Source: Burkholderiales bacterium Ga0077547 (GTDB taxonomy: Bacteria > Pseudomonadota > Gammaproteobacteria > Burkholderiales > Burkholderiaceae_C). From it: a stretch of 64,000 nt of DNA. A program made the translations under genes and the position numbers. The stretch lies in the NCBI GenBank assembly GCA_001464195.1, contig LNEY01000001.1, forward strand, positions 16,969-80,968. Direction: 5' to 3'. Within the stretch, counting starts at the first letter, position 1; each line of letters opens with the position of its first letter. Under the pieces are notes generated by a model that searched no databases, had not been told where the DNA came from, and saw only the letters and a program-made list of their open reading frames with translations. Below, in pieces: positions 1 through 8,527 of this stretch.

Positions 1-258
1 GAACTGACCGATCTGTATCCACAGGCCATCGATCAATGCGGCTGGGGTCTGCCCCAGGCGCAGCCCGAGCAGCCCTTGCGGCGGCGTCGGCTCGGCGTCG
101 GATGCGGCGCTGTCGGGCGCCGTGGCGTGGTTCAACGCCACGGCGGGCGGGGTGAACGGTGCTTGCGGACCCACGGCGTAAGCGCTCGATACGACCCCGC
201 AGAGGCCGATGGCGGCACACAGCAGTGAGGTGGCGGTACGCCGACAAAGAATCTTCAT
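1..258 (-). CDS. MshK-like pilus assembly protein (3' end outside window)
   Basis: The 86 visible codons start with a signal peptide (MKILCRRTATSLLCAAIG, then a run ending SSAYA) and continue into a Pro/Ala-rich linker and a short segment, ALIDGLWIQIGQ. That segment resembles the 'inner-membrane protein presents a small beta segment to the secretin' part of MshK/GspC-type proteins. It follows the PilO-like gene by 8 bp and is the last gene of a PilM-PilN-PilO-like series, where mshK is expected. The gene continues past the left edge, so length and C-terminus are unknown. Assignment is mainly by position plus the short motif. Confidence 0.55.
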   Translation of the reverse strand, partial: MKILCRRTATSLLCAAIGLCGVVSSAYAVGPQAPFTPPAVALNHATAPDSAASDAEPTPPQGLLGLRLGQTPAALIDGLWIQIGQF

Positions 259-266
259 GGTGGGCC

Positions 267-935
267 TCACAGGGCGAGCCAGTCGCTGTCGCGGCTGAGC
301 GTGGTCAACACAATCTGCGCCTGCGCGCCACCGGGCACCGCTGACAGTCGTATGCGCTCGACACGCAGCGGCGCCAGGCGACGCTCGACCAGGTCGACCG
401 TTTGCAGCAGCTGCGGCACCGGTCCTTCGAGGCGCAGCTCGGCGCGATGCCGGTACAGCGTGGGCGTCGCTGGCACGGCCGTCGCCGTGGCCGCCACAGC
501 CTCGGTGGCAGCTGCCGTCTCGTCGGGCGCTTGCTGCACCAGCTCTTCCACCGGCAAGGCCTGCACACCCACCAGCTGCACGCCGCTGTCGGGCAGCGTG
601 CGGGCAATCAGGGCCCCGACCGTGTCGCGTTGTGTCGGGGACAGCCCCAGCGTGGCGAGTTGGCGGGTGACCTCCAGTTGCCGCGCCTTCAAGTCGTCGC
701 GTTGCAATATCTTGGCCACGCGATCGGCGGCGGCTGCCTGGCTTTGTGCGTCGTCATCGGATTGCACCGTGGACGCGATGGCATGGCGTCGATCCTGTGC
801 GGGCATCACCACCAGGGACTGCACACCGATCGCCAGTGCCAGCAGGCCGGCGCTCAACACCCGTCGATCGCGTTGCGGCAATGCGTCAATGCGTGACAGT
901 GCGATGCCCACGGCGGCAAGCGCTTTGTCTTTCAT
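267..935 (-). CDS. mshJ: PilO/MshJ-like pilus assembly protein
   Basis: 222 aa with one N-terminal membrane segment (about residues 26-44), a helical, coil-prone stretch (about 50-95) and a C-terminal alpha/beta domain split by an Ala/Thr-rich insert (about 140-160). This is the architecture of PilO/GspM/MshJ inner-membrane alignment proteins, which pair with PilN-type proteins to link the cytoplasmic ATPase platform to the secretin. Its ATG overlaps the stop of the upstream PilN-like gene by 4 bp (ATGA), implying translational coupling. Family assignment rests on topology and operon order, as these proteins diverge quickly. Confidence 0.6.
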   Translation of the reverse strand: MKDKALAAVGIALSRIDALPQRDRRVLSAGLLALAIGVQSLVVMPAQDRRHAIASTVQSDDDAQSQAAAADRVAKILQRDDLKARQLEVTRQLATLGLSPTQRDTVGALIARTLPDSGVQLVGVQALPVEELVQQAPDETAAATEAVAATATAVPATPTLYRHRAELRLEGPVPQLLQTVDLVERRLAPLRVERIRLSAVPGGAQAQIVLTTLSRDSDWLAL

Positions 936-1546
936 CTGAGTTCTCCGGCGGTGGGCACGGCCGCATCGGTGCTCGCGAGCACGAACTGGAATGCCGCATT
1001 CATCGGTGGTGCTTTCAGCGTTGCTGAGGCTTCTGAGGGTTCGGGCGCCTCGCTCTCACGCGGGGCGAGCGCCACCACGCGCAACGGCAACCCGTTGTAG
1101 GCGCCGGATTCGCCCAGGCGCTGCGAGAACGCCGCCAGACCGGCGGCATCACCCACGCCGCCGCTGATGCGAACCCGCTGGTTGGTGCCGAACTCGACCT
1201 CGTCGAGCCACAGGTTTTGCGGCATCGCATCGATTAGCGCCTGCACCCGTGCAGCGCTTTCCTGGGGCAATTCGGTCAGGCCCCCAGCGGTGCGCAGCAG
1301 CGCCTCCCCACCGGCGAGCTGGGTGCTCAACTCGGCGATCTCAGCGTCGATGGCCAGTGTGTCCGCTTGCTCGGCGTCGACCGGTGCACTGGCCGCCAGC
1401 AGCGTGCTCAGCGCATGCTTTTCATACACCCACTGACCGCCGACCAGCGCCACCCACAGCGCGCTGGTGCCCACGATGAAGCGGGCGTTGCACCAGTCGC
1501 GCTGCGGCAGCAGCGCGGCGTCGAGCAGATTGATCTGTTGTGTCAT
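932..1546 (-). CDS. PilN-like fimbrial assembly protein
   Basis: 204 aa. It begins MTQQINLLDAALLPQRDW, close to the 'INLLP' N-terminal signature by which PilN binds the PilM/MshI pocket. A membrane segment follows (about residues 25-42), then a periplasmic domain containing an SGGVGDAAGLAAFSQRL stretch typical of the PilN ferredoxin-like fold. It overlaps the MshI gene upstream and the PilO-like gene downstream by 4 bp each. The role is as inner-membrane partner of PilM and PilO in an MSHA-type or type IV pilus machine. Confidence 0.75.
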   Translation of the reverse strand: MTQQINLLDAALLPQRDWCNARFIVGTSALWVALVGGQWVYEKHALSTLLAASAPVDAEQADTLAIDAEIAELSTQLAGGEALLRTAGGLTELPQESAARVQALIDAMPQNLWLDEVEFGTNQRVRISGGVGDAAGLAAFSQRLGESGAYNGLPLRVVALAPRESEAPEPSEASATLKAPPMNAAFQFVLASTDAAVPTAGELR

Positions 1547-2487
1547 GGCGCCGCCCGCAGCGCGGCTCCGATGGCGGGCAGGAAATCGACACGGGCCCGC
1601 GCATCCATCAGCGGGCGGGTGGTGTCGATGCCGATCCAGTCAGCCAGCTTCATGGGCTTGACCTGCAAGGTGAGATGGCGCGCCAGCGCATCGGCCATCG
1701 GCAGGCCGGCCTGCTCATCAAGCACCCACAGGCGGCCGAGGGCAGCGGCATGAAAGTGGCGCTCGAAGGCATCGGCGCTGCGCTGCACATCTTGCGCAAA
1801 TCGCTCGACCAGGGCTTCGAATTCCTCCGGTGTGGCATCGAGCAGGTCGCTTGCGGTCAAGTCGAACCGGCGCATGCTGCACAGGTCTCCCTTCCACACC
1901 ATCAGCAGCGTGCTGCGATGCAGGCCCACGTGCAGCAGCGCACAGGAGCTGTCGGGGGCGGGCAGCAGTGCCAGGTTGCGCAGCGCGAGTTCGGGGATGT
2001 CGATGCTGTCGAGCTCGATCTGGGCATCGCGTGCGCCGCGCATGCGCTCGGCCACGGTATTCCGGTGCGCCACGACGACCCAGGCCTGGCGAGCGCGTAT
2101 CGATTCATGGGCTGCCGGCACCAGTACGCTGGCAATGCTGGCCGCTTCGGCCGGAAAGTCGATCAGGTCCTTGACGCGCCAGCGCAGTGCGTCGCTCAGT
2201 TCGGCATCGGGTACGTCGGGCGCGTCTACGGGCAGCAGTTGGTACTGGGCGTCGTCGAGCAGCAAGTGGGTGCGGCAGCGGCGCCAGCCGGTGCGGCGCT
2301 GCCACCCGGACAGGGCCTTGAGCGCCGCGTCGCCGTCGAAGGATTCGAGCGCTTTGAGACGCAGCGCACCGCCAGTGTCCTTCTCGATCACGGCCGCAGT
2401 GGCAGATGCCGCGCTGGCGGTGGCGATTCCCAGGCTGCCTCGCGGCGAGGTGCGCTGGTGCAGGCTGAAGTACGAGCGTAAGGACAT
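1543..2487 (-). CDS. mshI: MshI/PilM-like pilus biogenesis protein
   Basis: 314 aa, cytoplasmic, no signal peptide. The acidic middle region (DAELSDALRWRVKDLIDFP) and the later ALLHVGLHRSTLLMVWKG segment match the actin-like fold of MshI/PilM, which anchors the INLL N-terminus of PilN. It is the first gene of an overlapping mshI-pilN-pilO-mshK series and lies 124 bp after the GspE-like ATPase on the same strand. No clear Shine-Dalgarno sequence precedes this ATG. Confidence 0.7.
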   Translation of the reverse strand: MSLRSYFSLHQRTSPRGSLGIATASAASATAAVIEKDTGGALRLKALESFDGDAALKALSGWQRRTGWRRCRTHLLLDDAQYQLLPVDAPDVPDAELSDALRWRVKDLIDFPAEAASIASVLVPAAHESIRARQAWVVVAHRNTVAERMRGARDAQIELDSIDIPELALRNLALLPAPDSSCALLHVGLHRSTLLMVWKGDLCSMRRFDLTASDLLDATPEEFEALVERFAQDVQRSADAFERHFHAAALGRLWVLDEQAGLPMADALARHLTLQVKPMKLADWIGIDTTRPLMDARARVDFLPAIGAALRAAP

Positions 2488-2611
2488 GATGGGCAGACGG
2501 TGTCGCTGACGGTGTCGGTATGCCCCAGTCTAGAAAGTTCGTGTCGTCGACGATGCGCTGAACAAGCCTTCGATCAGGCCCTAGTTTGCGGGGCAGCGGT
2601 GCAGTGCTGCC

Positions 2612-5128
2612 TCAGGCGTTGCTCATGGAGCGAACTTCCTCGACCGTGGTGATGCCCGCCAGCATCTTGTCGATGCCGTCTTGCCGCAGCGTGCGCATGC
2701 CCTGGCGCAGCGCGCGCTGCTGCAGCGCTTCTGCGCGTTCACCGGTCTGCACCATGCGGCGCAGCTCGCGTGAAATCACCATGAGTTCGTGCAGCCCGGC
2801 GCGGCCCTTGAAGCCGGTGTGGTCGCAGTGCGTGCAGCCGGGGCTGTGGTACTTGAGCAGCTTGCCGCCACTGCCGTGTTGCTCCACCCACTGCTTGCGC
2901 AGCGCGGTGCGGTCGGGGAGCTCGCCAGCGTCGGCGCTGTACACATGCAGGTAATCGTCGAGCCATTCATCCACCTCGGCCTTGGTGGCGGGCTGGCTGA
3001 CTCGGCATTTGCTGCACAAGCGGCGCACCAGTCGCTGTGCCAGCACGGCAAGCAGCGAGTCGGCAAAGTTGAACGGATCCATGCCCATGTCGAGCAGGCG
3101 GGTCACGGTTTCCGGCGCGCTGTTGGTGTGCAGCGTGCTCAGCACCAGGTGGCCGGTCAATGAGGCCTCGACCGCCATGTGTGCGGTTTCCGCGTCACGG
3201 ATTTCACCGACCATGATCACATCCGGGTCGGCACGCAGAAAGGCGCGCAGCGCCTTCGCGAACGTCCAGTCGATGCGCGGGTTCACCTGCACCTGGCGCA
3301 AGCCGGCCTGGGTGATCTCGACCGGATCTTCGGCCGTCCAGATCTTGCGCTCGGGCACGTTGATCGCAGCCAGCGCCGAGTGCAGGGTGGTGGTCTTGCC
3401 AGAGCCGGTCGGGCCCACGCACAACACCATGCCGTAGGGCCGGTTGATCGCTGTCTTGAGCTGGGCGAGGTTGTGCGGTGACATCCCGATCTGATCCAGC
3501 GGAATCGGCTTGGCCGAGGCCAGGATCCGCATCACCACGTCTTCGAGGCCGTTGTTGGTGGGGATGGTGGCCACACGCAGCTCCAGCTTGTGCTGGGCCG
3601 AGAAGCGGGAGAAATTGATCTTGCCGTCCTGTGGCTTGCGGCGCTCGGAGATGTCGAGGTCGCACATGATCTTGATGCGCGCGATCAGCGACGAACGGTA
3701 GTTCGGTGGCAGCTCGAGGTAGGTGCGCAGCACGCCGTCCTTGCGGAAGCGGATGCGGATCTTCTCGCGCCCGGGATAGCTTTCGATGTGGATGTCAGAG
3801 GCGCCTTCCTTGTGCGCCTCGATGATCATGTTGTTGATCAGCCGAACCAGCGAGTTGTCTGATTGCTCGATGGGCCGGTCATCGAGCGTGCTGGGGTCGT
3901 TCTCGCGCTCCAGCGATTCGACCAGTTGATCGGTGCCGATGAGCTCCTGCGGCAGCACACTGTCAGGATCGTCGCTGCGCATCCGGGGTGCGTCCACGGC
4001 GCCAATCTGCTCATAGACACCGTGCGTGCGGGTCTCCATGGAGCGGCTTTGCGCCAGCACCGGCAACACCTTCATCTGGGCCGAGAACTCGACTTCCTCG
4101 GTGACCGCGCGCCGACGCTCCGGATCTTCGAGCGCGATGACGAGCCGGCCATCGCGCACCAGCAGCGGGAGGACTCGCAGCCGCGAGGCGATGGAGTACG
4201 GCAGCTTGCGCAGCGCCTGGGTGTCGACCGGGAACGCGTCGACATCGACCAGCGGATAACCCATTTTGCGGGCCATGGCGACCTGCAGCTCGGGTCGGGT
4301 GATGACGCCGTTGCGGACCAGGATCTCGCCCAGTGGCACGCTGCGATCGGCCTGCTGCTGTTGCAGGGCCTCCTGCAGTTCCGTTTCGGTGATGAGCGCC
4401 AGCGACAGCAGGGCCTCACCGATGCGCACCAGTGGCATGCGCGACTGTTGGTCGAGCGCCGCCAGCAGCTGCTCTGCGGTCACGATGTTGCGACTGACCA
4501 GGATGTCGCCCAGCTTCTGCTCTCGAAGCTGTGTCTGCTGTGCCACGGCCTGCTCGATCTGTCGGGGCGTGGCGGCTTGCTGTTCGATCAGCACCTCGCC
4601 GATGCGCGGGCCGAGCTCCAGGCCGTTGTACGCAGCCGCAGGCACGAAAACACGGCCGACCGAGCCGGGCTGCCCATCAGCCGCCGGTGGAAACAGGAAG
4701 ACGCCGAACGGCGTGAGCACGTGACCTTGTGTCTGGCCGCGCCACTCGCCCCCTGCCGACCAGGTCAGGCAGAAGGGTGTGGGCGTGGCGATCGGCTCCA
4801 ACGAGGCGGAGTGACCACGGTTGATCGGGGAGGGCCGGATCGGCGCCGTCAAGGTGAGTGAGCGGAACTGATCGAAGCGCAGCGACACGCCACGGCGTGA
4901 AGGCGGCAGTTGCACCAGCGCGAGCGACTGATCGGGCTTCAACAAGAGCAGTTGCCCTGGCATCAGCTTGTCGTTCAGGCCGGCGATCTCGCAGGCGAGC
5001 GGGGCCGTCTGTGGCAGCGCTGGTGGGTAGATCGCGAACGGTGGCGTGGGCCAGCAGAAAGCGGGCGGCACGGTGCCATCGGGGCGCTCGTCGCTGCGCC
5101 ACTGCAGCGGTGTCAGCATGTCAGCCAT
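2612..5128 (-). CDS. GspE/MshE-type secretion or pilus ATPase with four N-terminal repeats
   Basis: 838 aa from the MADM start chosen here; an in-frame upstream ATG at 5212 would add 28 non-conserved residues. Order: an unassigned N-terminal region (1-170); four tandem 24-residue motifs of the MshEN/T2SSE_N type starting at residues 175, 205, 235 and 265, spaced exactly 30; a GspE core with Walker A GPTGSGKT (572-579), the Asp box LRADPDVIMVGEIRDAETA (631-649), and a tetracysteine zinc site (C705, C708, C765, C768). The family powers pseudopilus or pilus assembly from the cytoplasm. It sits between tolA and the mshI-like operon on the same strand. At well over 800 aa it is longer than typical GspE or PilB proteins because of the extra N-terminal repeats. 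Confidence 0.9.
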   Translation of the reverse strand: MADMLTPLQWRSDERPDGTVPPAFCWPTPPFAIYPPALPQTAPLACEIAGLNDKLMPGQLLLLKPDQSLALVQLPPSRRGVSLRFDQFRSLTLTAPIRPSPINRGHSASLEPIATPTPFCLTWSAGGEWRGQTQGHVLTPFGVFLFPPAADGQPGSVGRVFVPAAAYNGLELGPRIGEVLIEQQAATPRQIEQAVAQQTQLREQKLGDILVSRNIVTAEQLLAALDQQSRMPLVRIGEALLSLALITETELQEALQQQQADRSVPLGEILVRNGVITRPELQVAMARKMGYPLVDVDAFPVDTQALRKLPYSIASRLRVLPLLVRDGRLVIALEDPERRRAVTEEVEFSAQMKVLPVLAQSRSMETRTHGVYEQIGAVDAPRMRSDDPDSVLPQELIGTDQLVESLERENDPSTLDDRPIEQSDNSLVRLINNMIIEAHKEGASDIHIESYPGREKIRIRFRKDGVLRTYLELPPNYRSSLIARIKIMCDLDISERRKPQDGKINFSRFSAQHKLELRVATIPTNNGLEDVVMRILASAKPIPLDQIGMSPHNLAQLKTAINRPYGMVLCVGPTGSGKTTTLHSALAAINVPERKIWTAEDPVEITQAGLRQVQVNPRIDWTFAKALRAFLRADPDVIMVGEIRDAETAHMAVEASLTGHLVLSTLHTNSAPETVTRLLDMGMDPFNFADSLLAVLAQRLVRRLCSKCRVSQPATKAEVDEWLDDYLHVYSADAGELPDRTALRKQWVEQHGSGGKLLKYHSPGCTHCDHTGFKGRAGLHELMVISRELRRMVQTGERAEALQQRALRQGMRTLRQDGIDKMLAGITTVEEVRSMSNA

Positions 5129-5262
5129 GGGGTTCTCGAAAAGCGCTATCGGTTGCGGGGCATACAGGCGGCAGGCCTCGCGATCCGGTGCTGCGCCAGG
5201 CGCCTTTCTCAACCGGGCAAGAAGCCTTCAGTCAGATGCTGCCCGTTGCCAGCGCATGCGAA

Positions 5263-5279
5263 GCCCGGATAAGCCGGGC
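5263..5279 (-). terminator. Weak hairpin downstream of tolA
   Basis: A 6-bp GC stem (GCCCGG/CCGGGC) with a 5-nt loop lies 40 bp past the tolA stop in the 190-bp tolA-gspE gap. It lacks a U-run, so it may only pause or stabilise the tolA 3' end. Confidence 0.3.
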
Positions 5280-5318
5280 CTGAGTCCCGCAGTTCCGAGC
5301 GTCAGCGCGCGGTGAGCA

Positions 5319-6191
5319 TCACTCGCGCAGCTGGTATCCGATGATCAATGCAGGCGGCACCTTGCCGGACTCGTCGCGCGGCAGCACCTCGGTGCGTTCG
5401 ATCGCGCGCAGCACCGCGTCGTCCCATTCGCGCACCCCGCTGGCCTTGACGATGCGGCTGGACATGATGCGCCCATCGGGCGCCAGCCGGACATCGACTT
5501 CGACTTTCGGGTTGCCGGGAATCGTGTCGGGGAACGACACGTTCGGGCGGATTTTGGCCTTGATGCGTCCGATGTAGCTGGCGCTCGGGCCGGCGCTTTG
5601 CAAGGCACTGCCGGTGGCGTTCGCGTCGCCCGTAGCCCCGGCCAGGCTGGCAATGCGCTGCATCTGGGCTTCGCGGGCAGCGGCCAGAGCGGCCTCCTGC
5701 TTCTTCGCGAGCCAAGCCGCCCTGGCCTTGTCGGACTCGTCCTTGCGCTTTTGCTCGGCCAGTTTCTCGGCCTTGGCTTTGTCCGCGTCTTCCTTGCGCT
5801 GCTTGGCAAGCTTGTCGGCGGCGGCTTTCTCGGCCAAGTCCTTCTTGCGTTTGTCCTCCAGGCGCTTGGCCTTCTCGATCGCGATCTGGGCGTCGGGGAC
5901 GGGCTCTTCCTTGACCACTGGCTTCACCGGCTGCGGTGTCGGAACGGGCTTCGCGGCGGGGGGCGGAGGCGGTTCGGGCTCAGCCGCGCGCGGCGCCGCG
6001 ATCTGTGGCACCGCGGCCCACAACTCGGCCTCGATGCCCTCCGGCGGGCTGACACGCCAGCTGACGCCCAGCGACAGCGCTGCGATCAACAGCCCATGGG
6101 CCAGCAGCGCGAGCAACAGGCCGCGACCCAGCCCGGCGGGTGTGCTCGGCAGAAAGATGTCGCGTTCCAGGGCGCCCGCAGCCATCCGCAT
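5319..6191 (-). CDS. tolA: Cell envelope integrity protein TolA
   Basis: 290 aa. One N-terminal membrane helix (about residues 24-44), a Pro-rich segment (about 68-92), a long Lys/Ala/Glu-rich helical domain (about 100-175, repeats of KLAKQRKEDADKAKAEKL type), and a C-terminal TonB/TolA-like domain with SYIGRIKAKIRPNVSFPD and VRLAPDGRIMSSRIVKASG. TolA links the TolQR proton channel to outer-membrane Pal/TolB during cell constriction. tolR lies 16 bp upstream. tolB and pal do not follow; the next gene is a GspE-type ATPase. Confidence 0.93.
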   Translation of the reverse strand: MRMAAGALERDIFLPSTPAGLGRGLLLALLAHGLLIAALSLGVSWRVSPPEGIEAELWAAVPQIAAPRAAEPEPPPPPAAKPVPTPQPVKPVVKEEPVPDAQIAIEKAKRLEDKRKKDLAEKAAADKLAKQRKEDADKAKAEKLAEQKRKDESDKARAAWLAKKQEAALAAAREAQMQRIASLAGATGDANATGSALQSAGPSASYIGRIKAKIRPNVSFPDTIPGNPKVEVDVRLAPDGRIMSSRIVKASGVREWDDAVLRAIERTEVLPRDESGKVPPALIIGYQLRE

Positions 6192-6207
6192 CGACTCCGC
6201 GGCCCGT

Positions 6208-6636
<429 letters not shown>

Positions 6637-6705
6637 CTCAGTGGTCCCTCCGTGCGTGGCGGGACCCAAAGCCCACGAGATGGGCCTGTGATGTGGGCGC
6701 GCTTG

Positions 6706-6953
6706 CCGGGAACACTGGGCATCTCCCTCCGCGAATGTCCCCCGGCTTCGCCTCCTCCTTTACTTCGCTGCGTGAGATGCCCAGCGTCCCCGGCACGGGT
6801 GACGCAGTCGCCGAGCGGCCGAGCAACCACAGTGCTGATTGATCACGTCGACGGTGGGCGGTGCGCAGCGAAATAAAGGAGGAGGCCGCAGGCCGGGGGA
6901 CATTCGCGGAGCAGCGCACGCCGTCGGCGTGATCACGCGCCCCATTAATCAGC
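6706..6953. repeat. Nested inverted-repeat element between tolQ and tolR
   Basis: The 347-bp tolQ-tolR spacer carries several paired arms. Arms 6706-6725 and 6774-6793 pair at 18 of 20 positions (core GGGCATCTC/GAGATGCCC). Arms 6727-6772 and 6864-6911 are near-perfect reverse complements over about 46 bp, differing by a few bases and a 2-nt indel. Arms 6841-6854 and 6921-6934 pair at 13 of 14 (GATCACG..CGACGG). Short ORFs across it are low-complexity and read as by-products of the repeat. It looks like a dispersed REP/MITE-type sequence; no transposase is present. The rest of the spacer (6637-6705, 6954-6983) shows the tolR ribosome-binding site and a small hairpin near 6672-6686. Confidence 0.8.
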
Positions 6954-6983
6954 AGGCAAGGGATCGAAGTGCAAAGGCCCATG

Positions 6984-7685
6984 TCAGTGACTCCCAGCCG
7001 TCGCCGCTGCCGGCTGACCCAAGTTGCGCTGGAGGATGTTGGAGAACTCCTCGATGAAGGTCTCGAGCTGGATCGCGATGCGGTCGATGTCGCGGGCGAA
7101 GCGGTTGTAGGCGATCACGGCCGGGATCGCCGCGAACAGGCCGATGGCGGTGGCGACCAGTGCTTCGGCGATGCCTGGCGCAACGGTGGCCAGCGTCACC
7201 TGCGTCAGGTTCGCGAGGCCGATGAAGGCATGCATGATTCCCCAGACCGTGCCGAACAGGCCCACGTATGGCGACACCGAGCCGACCGAGGCCAGAAATG
7301 ACAGGTTCGATTCAATGGTGTCGAGTTCGCGCTGGAAGCTCGCCCGCATCGCGCGGCGCGAGCCGTCGAGCAGCGCACCCGAGTCTGTGACGCGGCGCTC
7401 GCGCAGCTTCATGAATTCGCGCATGCCCGAGGCGAAGATGCGCTCCATGGGCGCTGACGATGCACCGCGTCTGGTGGCGTCGTCGTAGAGGTCATTGAGG
7501 TTCTTGCCTGCCCAGAACTCGCGCTCGAAAACGTCGTTCTCGGCGCGCACCTTGCGCAGTCCGAACAGCTTGCCGAAGATGACCGTCCAGCTGGCCAGCG
7601 AAGTGATCAGCAAGCCGGCCATCACCAACTGAACCACCAGGCTGGCCTGCAATACGAGGCTGAAGATCGAGAGGTCTTGGTTCAT
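6984..7685 (-). CDS. tolQ: Tol-Pal system protein TolQ (MotA/ExbB family)
   Basis: 233 aa from the MNQDLSIFSLVLQAS start. Upstream in-frame residues to 7763 would run into ybgC and are not conserved. It has three membrane segments (about 14-36, 130-150 and 167-190) and the ExbB/TolQ signature GTVWGIMHAFIGLA in helix 2. TolQ forms the proton channel with TolR and energises TolA. It starts 13 bp after the ybgC stop, so ybgC-tolQ is probably one transcript. The repeat element follows directly, before tolR. Confidence 0.95.
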   Translation of the reverse strand: MNQDLSIFSLVLQASLVVQLVMAGLLITSLASWTVIFGKLFGLRKVRAENDVFEREFWAGKNLNDLYDDATRRGASSAPMERIFASGMREFMKLRERRVTDSGALLDGSRRAMRASFQRELDTIESNLSFLASVGSVSPYVGLFGTVWGIMHAFIGLANLTQVTLATVAPGIAEALVATAIGLFAAIPAVIAYNRFARDIDRIAIQLETFIEEFSNILQRNLGQPAAATAGSH

Positions 7686-7698
7686 GGCGTCGCGTGGA

Positions 7699-8106
7699 TT
7701 ATTTCTGTGGAAGTGCGGCAGTGATGGCATTCGGAATGCTGCGCGGCTGGAAGGTTCCGGCATCGACGCACACGATGCGGATCGTGCCTTCGGTCAGCAG
7801 CTCGTCGCCGCGCCAGGCCTGCTGCGCGAGCGTCATGGATGCGCGCCGGACTTCGGCGAGCTTGACGGTGATTCTGAGCAGGTCATCCAGCCGCGCGGGA
7901 CGACGGTAGCGCATCGTGGTGTCGCTGACCACGAACATCGCGCTCTCGATCAGACGAAGTTGTTCCTGACTGTGACCGAGCGCGCGCAGCCATTCAGTGC
8001 GTGCACGTTCGAAGAACTTCAGGTAGTTGGCGTAGAAGACGACACCGCCCGCGTCGGTGTCTTCCCAGTAAATGCGCAGCGTGATCTCGAAGTCGGGCGT
8101 CATCAT
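7699..8106 (-). CDS. ybgC: Tol-Pal-associated acyl-CoA thioesterase YbgC
   Basis: 135 aa hotdog-fold protein. The motif YWEDTDAGGVVFYANYLKFF contains the catalytic Asp of the YbgC/4-hydroxybenzoyl-CoA thioesterase group. It is the usual first gene of the tol cluster. Substrate is unknown here; family members hydrolyse acyl-CoA thioesters and associate with phospholipid enzymes. Two adjacent ATG codons (8106 and 8103) could serve as start. Confidence 0.93.
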   Translation of the reverse strand: MMTPDFEITLRIYWEDTDAGGVVFYANYLKFFERARTEWLRALGHSQEQLRLIESAMFVVSDTTMRYRRPARLDDLLRITVKLAEVRRASMTLAQQAWRGDELLTEGTIRIVCVDAGTFQPRSIPNAITAALPQK

Positions 8107-8146
8107 GCTCGATGGGCCGAAGCAGGGCGCCGAACAACCGGCGCTG

Positions 8147-8527
8147 TCACCGCAGTGTCCGCCTGTAGACAGGCCCCCACAGCGGATGGCCGGTCTCTGA
8201 TTTGCTCAGGGTGAATCTGGGGTCGGCACGCCGTGCGCTTCGAAACGAAGCTTCACAGTCCACGATCCGGTTGGTAGTGCAATAGATGAAGGCCAGGTGC
8301 TTGTTTGCAGCCACCACATCGCGCGCCGACACCAGCCCCGACTTCAGGGCGAAGCTGAGCTGCTTTTCGGCCTCCACGTAACGGGCATCGTCGTAAGCGC
8401 GCAGACCGATCAGCAGGGCCTTCTCGGCCGGCCTATCCATCACATCGAGTGCACCTTTGGGGGCCGGTGGACTGAATGCGCAGGCAGAAAATAGGCAAGC
8501 CATCACCACGACAACCAACAGTTTCAT
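8147..8527 (-). CDS. Small TPR-type lipoprotein (TssQ-like)
   Basis: 126 aa. A lipoprotein signal peptide ends LFSACAF, with the lipobox Cys at residue 16. The mature part is helical with a TPR-like pattern (ALLIGLRAYDDARYVEAEKQ, then NKHLAFIYCTTNRIVDCEAS). It resembles lipoproteins that databases link to type VI secretion (TssQ family), often paired with a Ser/Thr kinase as here: its ATG overlaps the kinase stop by 4 bp. No T6SS structural gene is in the window, so a secretion role is only suggested. Outer- or inner-membrane anchoring via lipid is expected. Confidence 0.7.
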   Translation of the reverse strand: MKLLVVVVMACLFSACAFSPPAPKGALDVMDRPAEKALLIGLRAYDDARYVEAEKQLSFALKSGLVSARDVVAANKHLAFIYCTTNRIVDCEASFRSARRADPRFTLSKSETGHPLWGPVYRRTLR

